Made by a program: the position numbers and the translations under genes
Notes under the pieces: generated by a model
What the model saw: the letters and a program-made list of their open reading frames with translations, nothing else
Databases searched by the model: none
What the model was told of the DNA's origin: nothing
Shown here: positions 60,701 through 64,000 of the stretch, in pieces
Position numbering within the stretch: the stretch's first letter is position 1
Layout: each line of letters opens with the position of its first letter
DNA from: Planotetraspora thailandica
Lineage (GTDB): Bacteria > Actinomycetota > Actinomycetes > Streptosporangiales > Streptosporangiaceae
Assembly (NCBI RefSeq): GCF_016863335.1
Contig: NZ_BOOR01000031.1
Coordinates: forward strand, 1-64,000
DNA: 64,000 bases
Reading direction: 5' to 3'

Positions 60701-60962
60701 GGCGCTGACGCTCCCCGCGGGGTACGGCGCCACGGCCAGTTCCGCCGGCCACAACCCGATCGGCGTCACCCTCGTCGGCACGGCCTTCAGCGAGCCGGCC
60801 CTCCTGGCCGACGGCTACGCGCTCGAGCAGGCCACGAACGTGCGCCTCGCCCCGAGCTACACCAACCCCAGCATGTGGCGGTGCGTGCCCGGCAGCACGT
60901 TCTTCACCGGGGAGCTGTGCAACCCCGGCGACCGCCTCCTGGAGTCCCGTCCCCGCCACTGA
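57705..60962 (+). CDS. secreted double amidase-signature protein with an inactive second domain
   Basis: A 1085-residue exported protein carrying two amidase-signature domains. A signal peptide ends near residue 30. Domain 1 (about 40-560) has an intact triad: Lys118 in LLKDLVD, cis-Ser197 in PSGSSSG and Ser221 in GTETSGSI. Domain 2 (about 570-1075) matches it throughout but has Asn653 in place of Lys (LLNDGFD) and, counting 24 residues after its cis-Ser733, Asp757 in place of the nucleophile (GMETSTD). It should therefore be a pseudo-enzyme fused to an active one. The substrate is unknown. GTG 57705 follows AAGGAG. Confidence 0.9.
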   Translation: MVRKVRFILPALLVVTLSLCIPLTPTAAMANGHRPAVLNLETLTGAQAEALMAKGRLTSVELTKAYIARIEALNKRGPGLNAVTQLNKDALEEAAWADRQRAKGKVLGPAHGLPILLKDLVDVTGMYTSAGNYSLRDSYPATDAGITKKLREHGVVILGKVGLSEYANSFGSQPSGFSNLTGQVLNGIDADQNPSGSSSGTGAAMAAAMATLGIGTETSGSIISPSSTQSLVGLRPTVGLVPGYGIAPISASQDTAGPMVRSVSDAAMTLASIAGPDPDGDAEYRAIFGPDYLSTGVIPALPAKLPDYMKALDLGFVKGKKVGYNGTLTDGSPLKIAYDALTAAGAIMVPRPTTGVGTLPSLPTGYEQHKTIDEYYKRLGPQAPIKSLADEVADNQANAQQALKFGNNSHLNALAADITPGGANEIAYRANLPVRKAAWHKAIDDMMTYSDSDPAKPADPVIAVLGSVPNGPQAGYPSMTIPMGYSTTTRRALNVQIHGGAYDEYDLIGVSYVIEQATKLRQTAGSVNPSMYRCAKTVPAEPFAERGHCNPDYDAVMRVLGHAPKPLPFSLETESAQSLSSRLAKGTLTSEDLVKAYLYRIALTNAEGPATQAVRSINPDALKEARALDRERDKDRKDRKKRGPLFGLPVLLNDGFDVDGMATTGGSIALQDHKPYGDSTVVAKLKAAGAIILGKTNVSELNGVFDANMPKGYSSLAGQVLLPSDTDKTPAGSSGGSAAATASGLAALTVGMETSTDSAQLLAPADAAGVVGLKPTVGLVSRAGVLPVARSQDAPGPITRTVYDAASTLTAIAGPDRSDPATAGAPVKDYTKDLSTTALAGKRIAVVASTAAPYSTMVSALQALGATTTQVTVGTPSPDPASVVTREFKGDLNDYLADGKRGPGARSLQGVIDYNNANPVEGLKYQQGQLLSAQAVDLSDPAVGAAYKADLDAGKASNRAVIDGILTNGTPGDTSDDFDAVLVPTGNALAGYADRAGYPALTLPAGYGATASSAGHNPIGVTLVGTAFSEPALLADGYALEQATNVRLAPSYTNPSMWRCVPGSTFFTGELCNPGDRLLESRPRH

Positions 60963-61086
60963 TCCGCACGTGAAGGGAGCTCACGGGCCCGCGCCGTCAC
61001 ACGGCGCGGGCCCGCGTGCTGCGCCCACCCGGCTCCGGACGTCCGGTGGCGCCGGGGATGTCACAGCGCTCTGGTACACACGTCCC

Positions 61087-61482
61087 ATGAGTTCACCCGC
61101 TGCCCAGCGCCTGGGCGTCGTGCCGTCCGTGTTCGCCGTCGAGCACCTGCCGCACGCGACGTTCCCCGAGGACGACGAATGGATCGCACTCGTCCGCGCT
61201 CCCGAGGGCCTCACCGTCGTGCGCGAGACCTGGCCGTCCGGCTCGGGTGAACGCTGGATCGGGCTGTACGGCGAGGCGAACGCGCACGGCCTGGACGTCC
61301 CCGGCATGCTGGCCGCGATCGTCGGGCCGCTGGCCGAGGCGGGCATCTCGGTGTTCGTGGCCTCGACGTTCCACGCCGACCTCGTCCTGGTGCCCGAGCC
61401 GAGGATCACGGAGGCCGTCGCCGTACTGGAGAACGCGGGGCATCGGGTCGACACCGGGCACCTGCGCCCGGCCGGCGCCTGA
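61087..61482 (+). CDS. ACT-domain protein
   Basis: A 131-residue protein of two ACT-like halves. LALVRAPEGLTVV-type and GLYGEANAHGLDVPGMLAAIVGPLAEAGISVFVASTFHADLVLVP form the second, better ACT unit. Actinobacterial proteins of this size (CASTOR/DUF-type ACT) sense amino acids. ATG 61087 is used; the frame before it is not coding. It is followed by a perfect hairpin shared with the convergent glycosidase gene. Confidence 0.82.
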   Translation: MSSPAAQRLGVVPSVFAVEHLPHATFPEDDEWIALVRAPEGLTVVRETWPSGSGERWIGLYGEANAHGLDVPGMLAAIVGPLAEAGISVFVASTFHADLVLVPEPRITEAVAVLENAGHRVDTGHLRPAGA

Positions 61483-61494
61483 GCGGAAGGCGAA

Positions 61495-61538
61495 GACGTC
61501 CGCCGGCCGCGGCATCGGGGCCACGACCGGCGGACGTC
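61495..61538. terminator. bidirectional hairpin between ACT protein and glycosidase genes
   Basis: Perfect 12-bp stem GACGTCCGCCGG with a 20-base loop between convergent stops. Confidence 0.8.
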
Positions 61539-61545
61539 CTGTCTA

Positions 61546-61567
61546 GTGTCTACACGGTGTCTACACG
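61546..61567. repeat. 11-bp tandem repeat
   Basis: GTGTCTACACG occurs twice in a row; each copy is itself a GTGT-N2-ACAC dyad. It lies just past the terminator. Confidence 0.6.
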
Positions 61568-61574
61568 GTGCCGG

Positions 61575-64000
61575 TCACTCCGCGGTGACGGTCACCGTGG
61601 CGGCCGGGGCGGGCGTGCCCGTCACGTCGTCGGCCTTCGCGGTGAGCGTGTGCTGTCCCGCGGACAGGGCGGCCGGCGAGGTGCAGGTCCACGTGCCGTC
61701 GTCCGCGGCGGTGGTCGTGCAGACCGGCGAGCCCTCCGCCGTCACGGTCACCTTCGCGTCCGGCTCGCTCGTTCCCGAGACGACCGGGTTGCCGGTGACG
61801 GTGGAACCCGTCTCCGGTGAGGTGATCGTCACCGGCGGGGCGAAGTGGGTGACGTTGGGCACGCCGTCACCGCTGATCTTCACCACGACGCTGTGCACCG
61901 TCACCTGGCCTCCGCCGTTGCGGAGCCGGAAGTCGGCGCCCGAGTGCTGCTTGCCGCCGAAGTAGGCGTCGGAGGCGCTGACGGTCGCGGTCTTCCAGGT
62001 GTTGGTCCCGGTCAGCGGGATGCCGGCCGTCGACTTGTACGGGTCGGACGAGCCGTTGTCGTAGTGAACCGCGAACGAGCCCGAGCCCTGGTCGTAGTAG
62101 GAGATGGTGAACGTGGCCGAGTAGAACCCGGCGTGGGCGATGGAGTCGTCGATGTCGAAGTAGATGTTGCTCTGTGTGCTGGTGCGGGCCGTCAGGCCGC
62201 CGATCACCGAGGCGGTCGTCGGCCCGTCGAAGCCACCCGACGGCCTCTCGTCCTCACTCATTCCGTAGGCGTAGTTGGTCGGTCCGACGACCGAGCCGAC
62301 CACGGCCGTGCCGGGCGGCAGGTCGGACGCGTCGAAGGGAACTCCGGCCGACGCGTCGCTGGTGAGGCCGGTCGTGTCGGCCACCGTGGCGGTGATGGTC
62401 TGACGCCCCGGCGTCAGGCCGCCGCTCGGCGCGCAGTTCCAGGCGCCCGAGGCGTTCGCCGTACCGGTGCACAGCGCCGCCGAGCCCTCGTGGACGGTGA
62501 CCGTCCCGTTCGGGATCGTCGTGCCCGCGATGGAGGAGGCCAGCTTGACCGTCTCGCCGTTACGCGGGGTCGTGATGGCCGGCGCCGGCGGGAAGGCGTG
62601 CTGGGTGGGCACCCACGGACCCGTGACGGTCAGACCGGCGCTGTGGACCGTGAACGGGCCGTCGGCGTGCAGCCGCAGGTCCGCTCCCGCGTTCTGCAGC
62701 CCGCCGAAGTAGGCGCCACTGAAGGCCACGTCGGCGGTCTTCCACGTGTGGCTGTCGGTGAGCGCGATGCTCCCGGCCACCTGGTACGGCGTACTCGGAC
62801 CCGCGTCGTACTGCACCGCGATGGAGCCGGTGCCGCTGTCGAAGTACGACACGGCCACCTTCCCGTTGTACGACCCGGTAGCGGCCACGTTGTCGTCGAC
62901 ATCGAAGTACATGTCGCTGCCGCCGCTCCCGGTGCCGGTCGTGCGCGCGGTCAGGCCGCTCACGTCGCCGGCCGTCGTGGAGCCTCCGGCCGAGCCGTTG
63001 TCGTCGACCTGGGTCAGGCCGTAGGAGCGGTTGGTGCCGCCGAGGACGGTGCCGACGGTGGCGGTGCCGGCCTGCGCGGTCTTGTCCAGGCCGAGCTGCA
63101 CGCCGCCCAGGTGCCGTGCCGCGGTCGGCGCGCTCCCGGTCACCTTCGCAAACGGAAGGCCGGTGGTGGGCGCGGACACCTGCTGCACGAGGTACGACTT
63201 GCCCTTCTTGACCGGGACATTCAGGATGTCCTGGCTGCCGGACGCCACCACCTTGCGCCCGTTCTTGCCGTCGACGACCTCCACCTGCTGGCCGGGCCAG
63301 GGGTTCTTCACCCGCAGCGTGCCGGTCGTCCCCGCCTCGATCGCGGCGGTGACGAGGCGGCCATCCTGCACCTGGACGTCGACCTTGCCGTTGTCCTGGA
63401 TGTAGACGCTGCCGCTGACGTTCCAGTCGCTCGGCCACGCCGGCGCGAAGCGGATGATGCCGTCGTAGGCCTGCACGAGCGCCTCGTTGACCGCGGCCGC
63501 GACGCCGGACTCCTGCTCGATGTACGGCTGGTAGCCGACGGTGTTGCCGAGGTCGGCGAACCCGTTCGGGTACACCTGGTGTCCCTGGGTGATGGAGATC
63601 AGGTTGCTGCGCACCTCGGCGGCGTTCTGCAGCCGGGCCGCGTCGATCGCGTCCATCGACCAGTCGTTTCCGCCCTTGTTAGGCCGGTGGGCGTAGCTGC
63701 GCTGCTCCAGCGAGAAGAGGTTCTTGTCCTGGTCGCTGATCGTGTTCCAGGGCCACAGGGGCTCCAGCTCGATGTTCTCGCCGTTCCTGCGCTGCGCCGC
63801 AGGCTCGTAGGAGATCGCGAGCATGTCGGTGCCGGTGGCGTCCGCGGCGTCCGTCTCGGCTGCGGTGTAGTGCGGGTTCAGCAATGCCGTACGGGTGGCC
63901 TGGTCGGTCCGCGGGTACGGCGGGATCTGCGTCAGGGCCTTCCCGACCTGCTGCACCAGCGCGGCGTCGGCCTTCTTGTCGGTGCCGAGCTCCTTGGCGG
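61575..64000 (-). CDS. secreted glycoside hydrolase (GH95-like) C-terminal part, cut by the window edge
   Basis: The frame is open to the right edge; at least 808 residues are present and the N-terminus is outside. The first about 230 residues resemble the end of a six-hairpin glycosidase of the GH95 (alpha-L-fucosidase) type: NGFADLGNTVGYQPYIEQESG, IIRFAPAWPSDWNVSG and LRVKNPWPGQQVEVVDG. After them are two copies of a beta-rich module (VGTVLGGTNRSYGLTQ and VGSVVGPTNYAYGMSE, each about 130 residues with YFDVDDN/YFDIDDS) and two Ig-like domains (ending TVTVTAE). The modules probably bind carbohydrate. The enzyme family call is moderate. Confidence 0.7.
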   Translation of the reverse strand, partial: AKELGTDKKADAALVQQVGKALTQIPPYPRTDQATRTALLNPHYTAAETDAADATGTDMLAISYEPAAQRRNGENIELEPLWPWNTISDQDKNLFSLEQRSYAHRPNKGGNDWSMDAIDAARLQNAAEVRSNLISITQGHQVYPNGFADLGNTVGYQPYIEQESGVAAAVNEALVQAYDGIIRFAPAWPSDWNVSGSVYIQDNGKVDVQVQDGRLVTAAIEAGTTGTLRVKNPWPGQQVEVVDGKNGRKVVASGSQDILNVPVKKGKSYLVQQVSAPTTGLPFAKVTGSAPTAARHLGGVQLGLDKTAQAGTATVGTVLGGTNRSYGLTQVDDNGSAGGSTTAGDVSGLTARTTGTGSGGSDMYFDVDDNVAATGSYNGKVAVSYFDSGTGSIAVQYDAGPSTPYQVAGSIALTDSHTWKTADVAFSGAYFGGLQNAGADLRLHADGPFTVHSAGLTVTGPWVPTQHAFPPAPAITTPRNGETVKLASSIAGTTIPNGTVTVHEGSAALCTGTANASGAWNCAPSGGLTPGRQTITATVADTTGLTSDASAGVPFDASDLPPGTAVVGSVVGPTNYAYGMSEDERPSGGFDGPTTASVIGGLTARTSTQSNIYFDIDDSIAHAGFYSATFTISYYDQGSGSFAVHYDNGSSDPYKSTAGIPLTGTNTWKTATVSASDAYFGGKQHSGADFRLRNGGGQVTVHSVVVKISGDGVPNVTHFAPPVTITSPETGSTVTGNPVVSGTSEPDAKVTVTAEGSPVCTTTAADDGTWTCTSPAALSAGQHTLTAKADDVTGTPAPAATVTVTAE

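Noticed and set aside
57759-60959. 1066-codon minus-strand frame opposite the double amidase
   Set aside because: A classic high-GC antisense shadow, Arg/Gly/Val/Asp-rich without any domain.

Overview
The window looks like a chromosome segment from a high-GC, spore-forming filamentous actinomycete, most plausibly of the Streptosporangiaceae (Nonomuraea-like). This rests on very GC-rich third codon positions, frequent GTG starts, a Spo0M-type sporulation protein, a mycothiol-type DinB enzyme, a surplus of secreted proteins with Sec or Tat signals, and several Ser/Thr kinases. The family is an inference from gene style; no rRNA or tRNA gene lies in the window.

Layout. 0-8 kb: HAD phosphatase, DUF5984 protein, secreted metallophosphoesterase with a carbohydrate-binding module, DinB-type enzyme, Tat-exported phospholipase C, and a divergent SDR/LysR pair. 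8-14 kb: a gene broken by three same-direction frameshifts, a Tat-exported flavin amine oxidase, a membrane M48 protease, and a secreted Asn-rich repeat protein. 14-19 kb: GNAT, a divergent NTF2-like/LysR pair with a clear operator, a TauE/SafE exporter converging on a YeiH exporter that is translationally coupled to an unannotated 51-residue membrane protein, and a methyltransferase. 19-28 kb: methyltransferase and membrane acyltransferase, CGNR regulator, PNPOx-like protein, a cydB without cydA, MBL hydrolase, YchJ-like protein, a 53-bp-periodic repeat, and a glycosyltransferase/uppP pair.

27.6-39 kb is signalling and secretion: a BlaI/M56 pair with two perfect operators, two convergent Ser/Thr kinases, a secreted His/Asn-rich protein, a cluster of three gene remnants at a deletion junction, a large multidomain subtilase and a third, membrane-anchored kinase. 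39-49 kb: DUF418 protein with MarR and a divergent MFS pump, an orphan histidine kinase, Spo0M, TetR with an aldehyde dehydrogenase, a phosphotriesterase-family hydrolase and an asparaginase.

49-55 kb is the most accessory part: a LuxR remnant, a frameshifted IS5-type element and a separate 116-bp identical end of it enclosing an XRE regulator and a SnoaL-like gene, two secreted proteins (one with a fresh 135-bp internal tandem duplication), and a SUMF1-like gene bracketed by 55-bp imperfect direct repeats. 55-64 kb: geranylgeranyl-reductase-like flavoprotein, PCMT-type methyltransferase, a secreted double amidase whose second domain has lost its catalytic residues, an ACT-domain protein, and the C-terminal part of a large secreted glycosidase that runs off the right edge.

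Many convergent gene pairs are separated by perfect 10-14-bp hairpins, listed as terminators. I found no CRISPR array, prophage, rRNA or tRNA.
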